Source: Armadillidium nasatum
Taxonomy: Eukaryota > Arthropoda > Malacostraca > Isopoda > Armadillidiidae
Assembly (NCBI GenBank): GCA_009176605.1
Contig: SEYY01000907.1
Location: 5,001 to 68,391, forward strand
DNA length: 63,391 bases
Reading direction: 5' to 3'
Of the stretch, positions 20,640 to 39,048 are shown piece after piece. The position numbers were made by a program, and so were the translations under genes. How positions within the stretch are numbered: position 1 is the stretch's first letter; every line of letters starts with the position of its first letter. The notes below the pieces were generated by a model, which was given only the letters and a program-made list of their open reading frames with translations, did not search any database and had not been told where the DNA came from.

Positions 20640-22215
20640 CTTGTAAAGACGTCATTTCTGCTCTCACTGAGCTTAAGACTAAGAAGGCGTACGGTCCTGA
20701 TGGTATCCCTCCTGTAGTTCTCAAAACTTGTGCTTCCGAGCTTGCACCCTGCCTTGGTAAACTATTTCATCATTGTCTTTCTACTTCAACCTTCCCTTCA
20801 TGATGGAAATGTGCACTCTTTTCAGCCTGTGCTGAAGAAGGGGGACCCCTCTCAACCTTCTAACTATGTCCTATTTCTTTGACTTCTGTTCTTTCTAAAG
20901 TATTGAAATCTATCCTTAACAGGAAGATTTGGAAACATCTCAATTCTTCTAATCTTGTCTCTGATCGTCAGTATGACTTTCGTAAGGAACTCTCTGTGAC
21001 TCTTGGTCCCCTGCACTTCCGCATTTCAGTGAATCTTTTGCTCTTGTGCTAGACATATTGAAAGTTTTCGATAGAGTCTGGCACAAAGCTTTGATTTCCA
21101 AACTTTCTTCCTTCAGAATCTCCTTCTCTCTGTGACCTTCTCTAAGATTTCCTTCCCAGTCGTTCACAAGCAGCTGTTGTAGATGGCCATCGTTCTTCCT
21201 TTAAATCTATTAATCGTGGTGTTCCCAAGGATCTGTTCTATCTCCAACACTTTTTCTGCTTTTCATTAATGACCTACTCTCTCTTATTTCATCTCCTATC
21301 CACTCCAATGCTGATAACTCCACCCTTCATTACTCTTTACAATTTGAAAGGCGCCCCTCCCAACAACAGGTAATAGACTCAAGGAAGGTGGCCTTGGAGC
21401 AGCTGATCTCTGATGTATTTTGCATTTCAAATGTGGGCAGAGATAACATGATTGTTTTCAGTGCCACCAAAACTCAATTCCTCCATCTCTCTACTCAACA
21501 CAAGATTCATCACAACTATGATATCTTCTTCGAAAACACTCAACTCAGACCTTCATCTCTCCTTAATATTATTGTTGTTTCTTTTTCTTGTGATCTTAGA
21601 AAGATCACATTACCTTTCTTTCTAAACAAGCTTCTAAGAGGTTAGGTGTTCTGAGGCACTTTCAGTATTTCTTAACTCCAAATGAGTTGCTTGCTCTTTA
21701 TAGGAGTGTTGTTTGCCCCTTTATGGAGTATGCATCACACATCTGGGGTGGTTTCACTCTTACAGCTATCCTTGAGAAGGTGGAGTCTAGGGCATTTCGT
21801 CTCATCAACTTTCCTGCTCTTGCTCTCTCCAATTTCTTTCTTCCTGTTGAATTGTTGCGTCACTCCCTTTATACTATCGCTATTACATTCTACACTGCTC
21901 CTCTGAACTTCCACATCGCATTCCTCCTCCATTGAGAAGGGCTCGTTCAACACGACTTTCTACACAGTCTCATCCTTTCTCTGTCTAACTTTCCGACCAC
22001 AGACTTAACTGCTATGCTCACTCTTACATGTACTCTACTGGTAAAGTCTGGAACACACTCCCTTCATCTATTTTCCCAACTTTCTATGACTTACACACTT
22101 TCAAATGTGTATCAAGTCATGTCTGCCTTTAATTTGACCAGGTTTTCATCTTTCCTTTTGACTCTGGTGGGAAGTTTGGTAGCCCACAGGCCTTTGCCCA
22201 CCAGAGGAGAGATAA
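20501..22215 (+). mobile_element. LINE-A copy 3, decayed, internally deleted
   Basis: It begins in the endonuclease C-terminus (sequence matching SYPSPYTVN...PLGSSDHL at about 20530-20600). After a 33-bp T run (20602-20634) it jumps to the RT start (KDVISALTELKTKKAYGPDG). Many frameshifts follow. The catalytic box reads NADN instead of YADD, so the enzyme is dead. The C-terminus is recognisable from FMEYASHIWGG. The 3' UTR ends with TTTGCCCACCAGAGGAGA near 22210, the right half of the family hairpin. Confidence 0.8.
20602..20634. repeat. Poly-T run at a deletion junction
   Basis: About 33 bases, nearly pure T, placed exactly where endonuclease and RT parts of LINE-A copy 3 are joined. Confidence 0.9.
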
Positions 22216-22322
22216 AAAAACAATTATGGTGTGAAAAATTTTTAAATTTTACCCCTCTAAGGAAGACTCCTAAAGACTTTACTGCCCATGACATGGTGGT
22301 CAATTCCGTAGCTGAAGGTCAT

Positions 22323-22324
<2 letters not shown>
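22216..22324. other. Short unassigned segment
   Basis: A small open stretch ends in TGA at the AT tract; nothing recognisable. Confidence 0.4.

Positions 22325-22414
<90 letters not shown>
22325..22414. repeat. (AT)n tract, ~90 bp
   Basis: Cuts the Ty3/gypsy pol remnant at its RNase H start. Confidence 0.95.
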
Positions 22415-22417
<3 letters not shown>

Positions 22418-23560
22418 ATGGGTTGAAGTTCTCCATTCTAAACTTGCAATAGGCATTCTCCTGCATCCATTAGGCATCGCATCAAAGCTATAATTAGGGT
22501 AGGCTAACAGGCATGGATTTACCAACATCTTCAATTCCCTAAAAGTCTGTTGGCATTTCTTTGCTCAATTTGTTTTTACCACCAATCTGGAAAGAAAGAA
22601 GTTTATTTATTTGAGAGCAGTTCGTATGTGCCTATGGTAAAAATTGACAATTCAAAGAAATTAGCGAAGATGTCTAACAGTGGTTGGCACTAGAAAATCC
22701 AGATCTCTTCTACAGTTCTTCTCTAGTGGCATAATTCCTATCTGAGATATAAGATGCCCTAAAACTCAACCTCAAAGCCACATAGTCTCATCTTACTGAG
22801 TTTGAGCTCATAAGCACTGGCTTCCAATGTTAGTACCTGCTCCAGTGTTTCAAGATGGTCTTCAAAGGTTTTGTTTAAAACGATGATGTCGAGATATACC
22901 ATTACTTTGTACCATAGCAACCCAATTAACCTAAGTAGCATTCCTCTCTGGAAGGTAGATGGCCCATTCTTAGCCCCAAAAATGCATCTTCAAATAGTCG
23001 TATTGAGTGAACGAAGTGAAAAATGGTATTTTCTCAATATCAGGCTCTGTTGATATCTGGTAGGACATTTTTACCAAATCGATACTTGAAAAAATAGGTA
23101 TTTCCATGCATATTGTATATCATTTATCAGGTTAAGTAAAATGAAAGAATCGGTTTTAGTGACTTCATTAAATGTTTGATAATCAATTCATAAGCATAGA
23201 GTACTATTAGGTTTTCTTACTAATACTACTAGAGTCAAATACTGTGATTTACTATGGCAAATAATATAATGGTTCAATAAAGCATGACATTCTTGCATAT
23301 TTCTTGTGCTAAGTTCTCTTGAAACTCTCTGACTGGAAGGCTAGCTGGTTTATTTGTTCAACTTCAATATTGTGGGTTATGTTAATGGCCATACCCACAT
23401 CTTGACCTCTTGTACAAAGAACCATTTTGTGCCATAAAAGAATCTGAATTAGGCTTTGTTTTTGTGGATCTATTAGTGGTAACTCATTTATTTCAAATTC
23501 CTTCACTACCCTATCAACTGACCAATTGTCAGAATCTGCAATAAAATCTACATGGTTTAG
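22415..23560 (-). pseudogene. Ty3/gypsy-type pol remnant: RT into RNase H
   Basis: The minus strand, read downwards, gives a linker region (LIDPQKQSLIQILLWH; DVGMAINITHNIEV), then the RT: VRKPNSTLCL, DYQTFNEVTKTDSFIL, FSSIDLVKMSYQI, GAKNGPSTFQRGM and VYLDIIVLNKTFEDHLETL. It then gives GHLISQIGIMPLEKN and the RNase H entry CQQTFRELKMLVNPCLLAYP before the AT tract cuts it. The order and spacing are those of Ty3/gypsy. The catalytic YLDD box has lost one Asp codon (YLD-IIV), and there are many stops and frameshifts. Protease and integrase are not recognised. Confidence 0.8.
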
Positions 23561-25828
23561 ATTAGTTTTAATGTTACTTGAACTACTATATCTTCCTTCA
23601 AGACTTTAATTAAATTGTCAAATTGTTGCATTTTTTTGGACAAATAATTCCAGATATGATACATTCATCAGGGCAATGGGGCTCGGAGGTCTACAAGCCC
23701 AGGAATAGGAATGATCAATGGGGTTTCATTCCATTGAATTCTACCAAATAACTAGGCTTCATTATGTGTTCAATGCTTATTATTGTGACAAATTTACTTG
23801 ATTTAGGAGGAATTTTTTTCTTAGCTCACTGTTATGCAGTTATAAAAAGGAAGTCTAGTACTAATATCCTTGCCAACTACTATTAATTATCATTTTCTTA
23901 ATAAGTCAAATCAGGGAATAGTTCATTATCTCAGAGAGATACTACACTAATTACTAAATAATTATTCATAAACAGGACCATAAAGTCTGATAAAGCAATG
24001 GTTATCTAAGTAATTATTCATAAGTTTTTTGGGAACCACCAAGAATGGAGTTAGTTCTGTTGAATATCCATTCCCAAAGATCATTGGCAAATTCAAATAA
24101 TGTTCAATGACTATCTGGTGCCCACTCGAAATCCACTAATACTTCTACATTTGCTGATGATAATAGTTTAGCATCCCTATATCAGGAAACAGCGGAACTA
24201 TTTAAACTCTACTATCGACCATAGTCATAATAAAACATTCTTGTTATCAAGAGCTACATACACTACTAAAGGATCCACATCCGCTTGATATTGATTGAAA
24301 TGTATAACTGTGGAATCAAGATCATCTGTAATTTCAGAAGTAGGGGTAAGAACAAGTGAAGAGTTAAATTTTATATCTAATTCAGTGTGAGCCATAAAGG
24401 TGCAGTTATTGAGATATGATATTTCTGGCATCCTCACAAAGTGATTCCTATTTGCAGATGAACCTAGTTTAAATTTGTACTATTTTCTGTTTTACCCAAA
24501 CATGGTCCTTCATAATGTGTAAAGTGATATATCACACTGCTAACATATGTCTATTAATTTTTGTTTGGTATTGTTTGTTTGATTGGAATTCTTACCAGTT
24601 AAAACAAGATTTGTGTTTTTCTGAGTGAGTTGAAGGTTTTGAACAAATACTAAATATTTCAGATTGGTTTGATTGATCTTTGTGAATTATTAGGACAGTC
24701 CATTCCCACATGTGGTCCTTTACAAAATGGACACTCCATACATGATGTTGGGTTTGGGGTATTGGGTGACTGAGTAAACCTACAGTTACTTGTGATGTCC
24801 CTTCTTACAGCAATAATTACAAATCCCTAAAAATTTATAACATTTATTCATTATGTGACTGTATATACCACAATATTCAGAATTTACTTTGCTGTCTCTA
24901 TTAAGCAGGCTGTTTAAAGTTTTATTACAGTTAATTCCCCCCCCCCCCCTTGTGTGGAATTTTCAAGTTGCACTAATTTGTGTTGTTTACTAAGCTAGTT
25001 TGGATTCTTGGAGATGTTGTATTGAGGTTTTTTGTTTTTACTAGATGCTGTAATGGACAGTTGTATTCAATACCATGATTTAATATTTCTGTCAAGTTGA
25101 TGGTGTAATGGTTTCAGTATATATTGTTTCAGTTGAGTCTGAAGTTTGATTGTGTCTAGAAGGGTTTGTAAAGGTGAGTGATTCACTTGAAGGTGTGACC
25201 TGTCCACTTTGATTTCTCTTGTATGAGATCTCTCGATCATAGCTATTAGTTATGTCACAAGTTTCTTCCATGTTACCCTCGTATTTTAATCTGTTTCCTG
25301 CTGAATGAGGTATTAATAATGTGATTTGGTGAAGAACTAGTATTTAATTCTTTGCCATATCTGTCAACTAGTACTACTAATTCCTCCCAAGGATTCAGGT
25401 TTCTGATGAATAATAAACTTTCATTTTTTCTCTGACTAATAGTGAAATACCAAGCAAATATGTATTAGATAAAGATTCATTTTCCCTCATGTTTATGTTA
25501 AGAAAAGCTTCATAGGCTAATTTCTCTAGTCTCGGTGCAAATGTGGGGATATCTTCATTTGGTAACTTCCAGTCTGTATAGTAAGCTTGGTATCGATTTT
25601 CATTCTCTTGATGTTTCTCCCATCAATACCACTCAAGAACAATATTTTTTATTTCAATATGGTCATTTACACATTGGAGGGTTAAAGTATAAAGCTTCAG
25701 GAAATTTCCTGTCCAGTACTTAGTCATTAATTGCAACCAGTGATCCTGGACTTCAGGACATTGAACTGAACAATATCACTCAAAATTATTAAAAAAATAT
25801 TTAAATCATTCTCATGTTCATAAAAAAA
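23561..25828 (-). pseudogene. Degraded gag region of the same LTR element
   Basis: Upstream of the RT on the minus strand, a zinc-knuckle-like CPFCKGPHVGMDC lies near 24740-24700 and a second, weaker CNYCCKKGHHK near 24820-24790. A capsid-like stretch (PTFAPRLEKLAYEAFLN) lies at about 25560-25510. Between them (23561-24680) frames are broken; a 70-codon frame at 24225-24437 falls where protease could be, but no DTG/DSG active site is visible. No LTR was found at either side. Confidence 0.5.
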
Positions 25829-26136
25829 TTTCTTAGGAACATAGGAAAATAGAGACAGTTAGAAGCCACAAGGGCCTATCGAGACTGTCCCAGTCCAAAC
25901 AAATAATAACAATAACAATACTAATACATGCACAAAAGACTAGGTCTATCCCATCCTAGTTATCAGTTCATTCATGCATAGTCATGCATAGAGAAAAGAA
26001 AAACTAAACCCCATTACACATGCAATACTCAATGAACCATCACCCACTACAAAAACTGCTGTTAGGCTTAGTCATAGGTTGATCTGTTGATCCAAAAATT
26101 CATATATACCCGCCAATTTGGCTAAGTCAGATTATT
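25829..26136 (-). mobile_element. CR1 element 3' UTR
   Basis: Downstream of the CR1 stop on the minus strand. It ends ...CTTGTGGCTTCTAACTGTC then CTATTTTCCTATGTTCCTAAG, the short repeated ATGTTCC-type ending known from CR1 retroposons, rather than a poly-A tail. Confidence 0.7.
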
Positions 26137-28344
26137 CTATATAATACCCAAACCATCCATATATCTATCTAGCCCCTTTTTAAATTTGACAAGAGAATCA
26201 CAGTCAACAATCTCTTGTGGCAAGTCATTCCAAAAATTAACAACTCTATTACTGAAAGAGTATTTTCTTAGATCGAGATGGCATGGCTTCTTTTTAATTT
26301 TCTTATTATGTCCTCTAGTTACTCTTCCATGGTCCACTATGAAGTATTTTTCAATCTCTGTATTACTGTCAGATGCAAATATTTTGTAAACTTGTATCAT
26401 ATCCCCTCTGAGAAATCTCCTTTCAACTGAGAACATTCCTAACTCCTTCAACCTCTCTTCATAGCTCTTATTTTCAAAGCCAGAAATCATCCTTGTTGCT
26501 CAACGTTGTACTCTCTCCAGCATATCTATGTCTTTTCTTAAATGAGGAGCCCAAACTTGTGCACAATACTCTAATGCTGGCCTGACATAGCTATTATATA
26601 GTTTGCTTATAACCTCTTTGCTCTTGTAAACTACATTGCGGTTAATTATACCTAATATCTTATTATCTTTATTCCTTGCTTCCAAACATTGATCACCCAC
26701 CTTCAGATTACTGCTAATTATCACACCTAAATCCTTTTCTTGGTCCACACCCTCAAGCCATTCCCCATTCATTTCATAATTAAATCCTTCATTTGAGTAA
26801 CCTACATGAAGAACTTTACATTTTTTACTATTAAAGTTCATTTGCCATCTCTCTGCAAATACCAAGAAGTCTATCTAGATCACCTTGAAGCTTTATGCAT
26901 CCATCATTATTCCTTACTGAGGTAACCACTTTGGTATCATCTGCAAACTTAGAAACCTTGCATTTAAGACCTTTGTCTAAATCATTTATATATATAAGGA
27001 ACAAAAGTGGTCCCAGCACAGAACCTTGTGGTACCCCACTCTTCACCGTTTCCCATAATGACTTATTACCATTAAGTAATACACACTGCCTTCTGTTCTT
27101 TAACCACTCTTTAATCCAATTTTGTACCATTCCATCTATACCATACTGCGACAACTTTTGCATCAGCCTAACATGGGGTACCTTATCAAAAGCCTTGCTA
27201 AAGTCTAAATATATGACATCAACTGGATCACCCCTGTCTATACATTCAGTAATATATTCCATAAATTCTAGTAGATTTGTCTGACATGATCTACCCTTTC
27301 TAAAGCCATGCTGGGAGTTATATAGTATCTTGTTATCATCTAAATGTTTCTCTATATGACTTTTCAGTAACTTTTCCAAAATTTTCACAACCAGAGATGT
27401 TAAACTAACTGGCCTATAGTTCCCTAAATCTTCTTTACTACCTTTTTTAAATATGGGCACCACATATGCTGCTTTCCAGTCCTCAGGTACCTCTCCAAAA
27501 GCAATAGATCGCTTAAAAATCAAATACAGTGCCTTTGCAATACTGCTACTCCCCTCTTTTAGAATTCTACCATACACACCATCCGGACCCGCTGCCTTAT
27601 TTGGGTCAATATGTTCTAGTAAGGATGCGATTTCATTTAACTCAATTTGAAATGTTGTACACCTATTCATTACATGTATACTAGAACTATTACTCTCTAA
27701 ACTGCTATCCAACCTTTCCTCAGTAAACACTGATGCAAAATAAGCGTTGAAAATATTAACCAATTCCTTATCTGAACTTACTAAATTCCCATCAATTTTA
27801 ATTGGGCCAATTTTCTTATCCTTGCTTTTAAATTTATAAAAGCTAAAAAACTTTTTCAGGTCTTTATTACTGTTCCTTGCCAAATTAATTTCTGCCATTC
27901 TCTTTGCTCTTCTTATTGACTGGTTAAGTTCATTCCTAATTCTCTTATAATGTTCCAAATCTTCCCCCCTTCTCCTACCTTTGAACATTTTAAAACATCT
28001 ACGCTTTTCACTGATTTTCTCTTTTATCTCTCTACTCCACCAATTTGGTTTTCTATTTGCCACCCTAATGGGTTTATCTTTAAAACACACAGACTGAATG
28101 TTAGCCAATATTTGCTTGAAGTATTCCCACATGATGAAACAATTTTAACCATTAAACTCCTTTTTCCAGTCAATTTCATTGAGCATTGCTCGGAATTTGC
28201 TAAAATCTCCGTTTCTGAAATCTAATATCTTTTCCCTATTGACTTGCAATTTGAGCCCAGACCTCACATTCCAGTTAAATCTAATAATATAATGATCACT
28301 AGCTTCTAAAGTCTCCCCTACTTCGACATCATTCACCATCATTT

Positions 28345-28348
<4 letters not shown>
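26137..28348 (-). pseudogene. CR1-clade non-LTR retrotransposon: endonuclease C-terminus and RT
   Basis: On the minus strand from 28342: an endonuclease end (EASDHYIIRFNWNV), a linker (PNWWSREIKEKISEKRR), KFFSFYKFKSKD...IGPIK and NIFNAYFASVFTEE. The RT follows with NKAAGPDGVYGRILKE, PIFKKGSKEDLGNYRPVSL, DFSKAFDKVPH, GVPQGSVLGPLLFLIYIND, KFADDTKVV (catalytic pair intact), EKDLGVIISSNLKV and YVRPALEYCAQVWAPH, ending GLDRYMDGLGII. Three lesions are visible: an in-frame TAA near 28145, a frameshift between 26831 and 26865, and TGA near 26502 where CGA (Arg in ERVQRRATRM-type sequence) is expected. It is cut at its 5' side by the AT tract at 28349. Otherwise it is one of the better preserved elements here. 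Confidence 0.9.

Positions 28349-28388
<40 letters not shown>
28349..28388. repeat. (AT)n tract, ~40 bp
   Basis: Shortest of the major tracts; sits at the 5' break of the CR1 element. Confidence 0.95.
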
Positions 28389-28392
<4 letters not shown>

Positions 28393-28420
28393 AGGAGGCA
28401 TATTATACTAATATCATGAT

Positions 28421-28594
28421 AGAATAGGAAACAGGGAAACGTATATTGCTAGCTAGCAATATCTAGTGAATAAATGAAATGTTCTTAAATACATACACAA
28501 AACATACCATGCACATAAAACGTATTTAAGAATATATCATTTATTCACTAGATATTGGCTAGCTAGCAATATACTATTGCGTGTTTCCTATTCT
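28421..28594. repeat. 174-bp hairpin: inverted repeat with ~72-bp arms
   Basis: Left arm 28421-28492 starts AGAATAGGAAACAGGGAAAC and includes GCTAGCTAGC. Right arm 28522-28594 is its near reverse complement and ends GTTTCCTATTCT. The loop is about 29 bp. It looks like a short foldback/MITE, and no TSD was confirmed. Confidence 0.75.
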
Positions 28595-28619
28595 GTATTT
28601 CTATATCGGTCAGTATTGA

Positions 28620-28880
28620 AATAGAACTTTTATTATACAAAATCTGTAATTTTCTGAAAATTTTTTTCCTGAAAAAATGCATATAATAATCATTAATTTA
28701 AGTGAATGTTGGCTATTCTACTCACTCCTTATAGTTTAATTAATCTCAATTAAAATTATATCTAATTTTCTTAACCTTAAATTTTCAGTGCTTTCGACCT
28801 CTTTACAAATTTTAGGCAACCCTGTCAAATTTGGGAGACCCTGGCTCCAGCAAAATTCTAATCCTGAACGGTCCTTACTT
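28620..28880. repeat. Dispersed repeat, partial third copy of the BED-element end
   Basis: The stretch from CTTTTATTATACAAAATCTG through AATTTTCAGTGCTTTCGACC to GGCAACCCTGTC recurs at 32275-32455 and 34075-34330. Confidence 0.7.

Positions 28881-29800
<920 letters not shown>

Positions 29801-29893
<93 letters not shown>
29801..29893. repeat. (AT)n tract, ~93 bp
   Basis: Lies immediately upstream of the DCAF15 acceptor site (29900-29901), where a polypyrimidine tract would be expected. Confidence 0.95.
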
Positions 29894-29896
<3 letters not shown>

Positions 29897-29901
29897 GACA
29901 G

Positions 29902-30069
29902 ATATAGACTTCATTGGTGGCTTTTTACTCCTTATCAACATTTAAAGAAAGTTGCTGAAGTTATGCTCTTTGGAGACCAAGTTTTCCAAGATGCTTTATA
30001 TGAAAATGTGTACATAAGTGTTTGTCAATGGCCTCATGATTTGAGTAAAATATTAGTCTATGGATGCAG
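29902..30069 (+). CDS. DCAF15: DCAF15-like gene, internal exon
   Basis: The 168-nt exon reads [20 protein letters not shown], then a segment with [20 protein letters not shown] and VYGC. This matches the human DCAF15 WD-like N-terminal region as I remember it ('YHLYWWEF...', '[20 protein letters not shown]'). The acceptor is AATGACAG at 29894-29901 and the donor AG/GTAAGC at 30069/30070. It begins with one base completing a codon and ends with two bases (AG) that join the next exon. DCAF15 is the substrate receptor of a CUL4-DDB1-DDA1 ubiquitin ligase and works mainly in the nucleus. Earlier exons (start codon, DDB1-binding N-terminus) are not found in the window. Confidence 0.85.
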
Positions 30070-30183
30070 GTAAGCTTCCAGTTGTTTATATTCAAATTTA
30101 GATCACTTAAAAAAATTTTTTAAAAAATTTTTTATTTATTTTATTTTTCACAATGAGAGTTATGTTAAGTTTGTTAATTTTAG

Positions 30184-30536
<353 letters not shown>

Positions 30537-30620
<84 letters not shown>
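30537..30620. repeat. (AT)n tract, ~84 bp
   Basis: Borders the Penelope-like remnant on its 5' side. Confidence 0.95.
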
Positions 30621-30623
<3 letters not shown>

Positions 30624-31715
30624 TTCTTTTTTCTTCTAAATCTTTCTCTCTTCAAAGTTCGATCGTGGTTGTTCTAGTGCCATTCACGGTAGAGAAATCG
30701 CTGATCGAGAGTGGAAAAATTTAGTGAAGTCAGTCACTCTCGCTAATTTTCATTTAGCTCGGAATCGTTGCAGGAACATTCATCGATGAGCAAAGGGAAC
30801 TTTCATCAAACGAAGGTTTGCAGAACTAAATTCTCCAACTGATAAATCGACTCCATAAATTCTAAGATTTTGTTGAGGGATGAGGAGTCCCTGGGATTGA
30901 ACTATTGTTTGCCTGTTTACAAAATTAATTTTCATAGATATTTTTTGGCTTTCGAAAAGCTTATGTGTTAGACGAAATTGTTCACGCCCTATGACCTAGA
31001 TATAAAATCCTTATCCAACAAAATCAAGTTTGTTGCCTTGAAATATTACTACAAATTTCGACCCTCAAAAGTATTTTCATACTTGATAAACAAATCCAAC
31101 TTTTCAGTCCTAAAAAGCCTAAAAAATGACAATGATAATTTACTGTAAACCGGATATAGGGCGAGGTGTTGTCATGGTGAACAAAAATGATTATGTTAAT
31201 AAAGTTAACACCATCTTATCAGATGAATCCAGATTCCATCAAGTAGATTGAAACTCATTCAAATAATAACTAAAATTGGAAGATAAGCTGAATAGGTTTA
31301 AATGCAGGCTTTAAAACAGCAAGAAATTTCCAGATGAATAATTCAATAAAGTTTACTCATAGGGTTCTTCAATGGCTTACCAAAAGCACACAAGACTGGT
31401 CTCCCAATCCGACCCATACTTTCTGATTTTAACACCTATAACTACAGATTAGCCAAGTTTTTAGTTCCGATCATCTTACCATTTACAACAAATAATATAT
31501 ACGATTTCAAAGATTCTCTATCCTAGATAAATAATTGGAATAACCATTTCATGGCAGGTTTTGACATATTCCTTATACACCAACCTCCTTACGTACAATG
31601 CACTAAATATTCTAATTTTCAACTCTACTGATGAATTACAGGAATTAAAAAGTCTATGTTTGTCCACCAATGATATATTTTCTTCAACAACAAGCTATAC
31701 TGACAATCAGGGGAA
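30621..31715 (+). pseudogene. Penelope-like element remnant, N-terminal and RT part
   Basis: Heavily mutated, but ANFHLARNRCRNIHR, KPDIGRGVVMVNKNDYVNK (the 'ADKGNGVVV' box of PLEs), a YQKHTRL region corresponding to 'GLPKAHKT' and SLYTN can be read with frameshifts. It stops before the catalytic YVDD region. A second, non-overlapping PLE part with YVDD and GIY-YIG occurs at 45236-46150 on the same strand. Confidence 0.65.
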
Positions 31716-32455
31716 ACCGGGGTTTGCCTGCCAGAGTTAAAATGGCAAATTATTTTTATTAATGATGGATTAAATCAAACAAAATATAAGGAAATTAACA
31801 TTTTTCTTATTTTTTCAATATTTTCTTTTTCTTTTCTGTTTCTTTTGACCTCTCTTCTTCTACTAGTGAATGTTCATCTTTTGTGTTTTGATTTTAGATG
31901 CCCTTATAAAGATTTGGTTGATAATATTTTACTTTGGACACCCGAAGGTCCTCTTCAAATTTCCGGACTGCAGATGTTACATTTCGCTATTTCGAGCCTA
32001 TCCTGAAACATTATAAAGTACTCCCATACTGCTGAAGTTGATCGTTTAGCCATAGTTGAAAGTATAAGCAAAATAATAATTTTGAAATAATGTAGCTAAA
32101 TGATATAAGTTTGATACACAGCAATAAAATAGCAATGATATGTATAAATACCGGTTATATTGATAATTTTATATCTTGCATTTTTTCAAACTTTAACTTA
32201 GGGTCTTACCTAGGTAAACCTATTGAATAAGTATTGTGAATCATAAAAAATTTTTTTTTGTACTTTTTTAAACTTTTATTATACAAAATCTGTAAAATTC
32301 TCAAAATATTTCGAAGAAAATGCATATAATCAATAATTTAAGTGAATGCTTAAGTGAATTCTACTCCTTTATAATTACATAAATCTCATTTAAATTATAT
32401 TTAATTTTCTTAACCTAAAATTTCAGTGCTTTTGACCTCTTTACAACCAACACTA
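31716..32455 (-). mobile_element. BED-finger DNA-transposon fragment, copy 1
   Basis: The + strand edge is CAGGGGAAACCGGGGTTTGCC. On the minus strand (about 32060-31860) a BED-type zinc finger reads MAKRSTSAVWEYF, then AKCNICSPEI and HLKSKHK, with stops. This is the N-terminal DNA-binding domain common in hAT-family transposases. Beyond it the sequence is shared with copy 2 up to the AT tract. Confidence 0.6.

Positions 32456-34329
<1,874 letters not shown>

Positions 34330-34417
<88 letters not shown>
34330..34417. repeat. (AT)n tract inside a GC-rich palindrome, ~88 bp
   Basis: Flanked by CCCCGGTCGGTCCCT and AACCGACCGGGGGCC, which are near reverse complements. Confidence 0.95.

Positions 34418-37760
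<3,343 letters not shown>

Positions 37761-37818
<58 letters not shown>
37761..37818. repeat. (AT)n tract, at least 58 bp, ends in gap
   Basis: Runs into the second N gap, consistent with assembly failure in the microsatellite. Confidence 0.95.
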
Positions 37819-37918
37819 NNNNNNNNNNNNNNNNNNNNNNNNNNNNNNNNNNNNNNNNNNNNNNNNNNNNNNNNNNNNNNNNNNNNNNNNNNNNNNNNNN
37901 NNNNNNNNNNNNNNNNNN
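37819..37918. other. Assembly gap, 100 N
   Basis: Exactly 100 N placed at the end of an (AT)n tract. Confidence 1.
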
Positions 37919-38340
37919 TTTTTTTATTATTACCATTATCATTATTAATATTAATAATATCTACTCTTAATACTTTGCATACCGTCCAATAAAATTAAAC
38001 AATGTTGAAAGAAGATCGGCTAACTAGGGTTCAAAGTGAAGCACAATTCAGATAATCTTCTACGTTTATTAATAAAGTAAATTATAAAAAAAATTTCAAA
38101 TATGGATAATATTGTATCACTAAATTCCATAAATGTATATCATTTATTGCACTAAACTTATATAATGAAACTTAAAATATATATAACAATTTTAAAAACT
38201 ATATTTATATTATTTGGTCAATGATAGTAATATAAATTGCACTTTTTGAATAAAAGTTTAAAAACTGTTAGTTAATCCAATGATTTAATCGTCAGCAGTA
38301 AATATGTATACATATGATGTGCGAAAACTGTAAACTAATA
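37919..38340. other. AT-rich region, no gene recognised
   Basis: No ORF or repeat partner noticed. Confidence 0.55.
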
Positions 38341-38517
38341 ATTAAGCCCGAAACTGACCAAAAGTAACGCGTTACATGTAACGGCGTTACAGTAACGAGT
38401 AACGGTAACTTCAAAGGATTTTAAAATGTAACGATGTAACGAGTAAGGTAACGCTACACCTTTTCTCTCAAGTAACGTAACGGTAACGCTACCCAATTTC
38501 ATGTAACGATGCCCACC

Positions 38518-38521
<4 letters not shown>
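38341..38521 (-). mobile_element. hAT-type terminus with GTAACG subterminal repeats
   Basis: Read on the minus strand from 38521 it begins CAGAGGTGGGCATCGTTACA, a hAT-like end. About a dozen CGTTAC/GTAACG units follow within 180 bp, in both orientations. Subterminal repeats of this kind bind hAT transposases. No transposase is adjacent. The end abuts (AT)n. Confidence 0.6.

Positions 38522-38604
<83 letters not shown>
38522..38604. repeat. (AT)n tract, ~83 bp
   Basis: Directly outside the hAT-type end. Confidence 0.95.
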
Positions 38605-39048
<444 letters not shown>

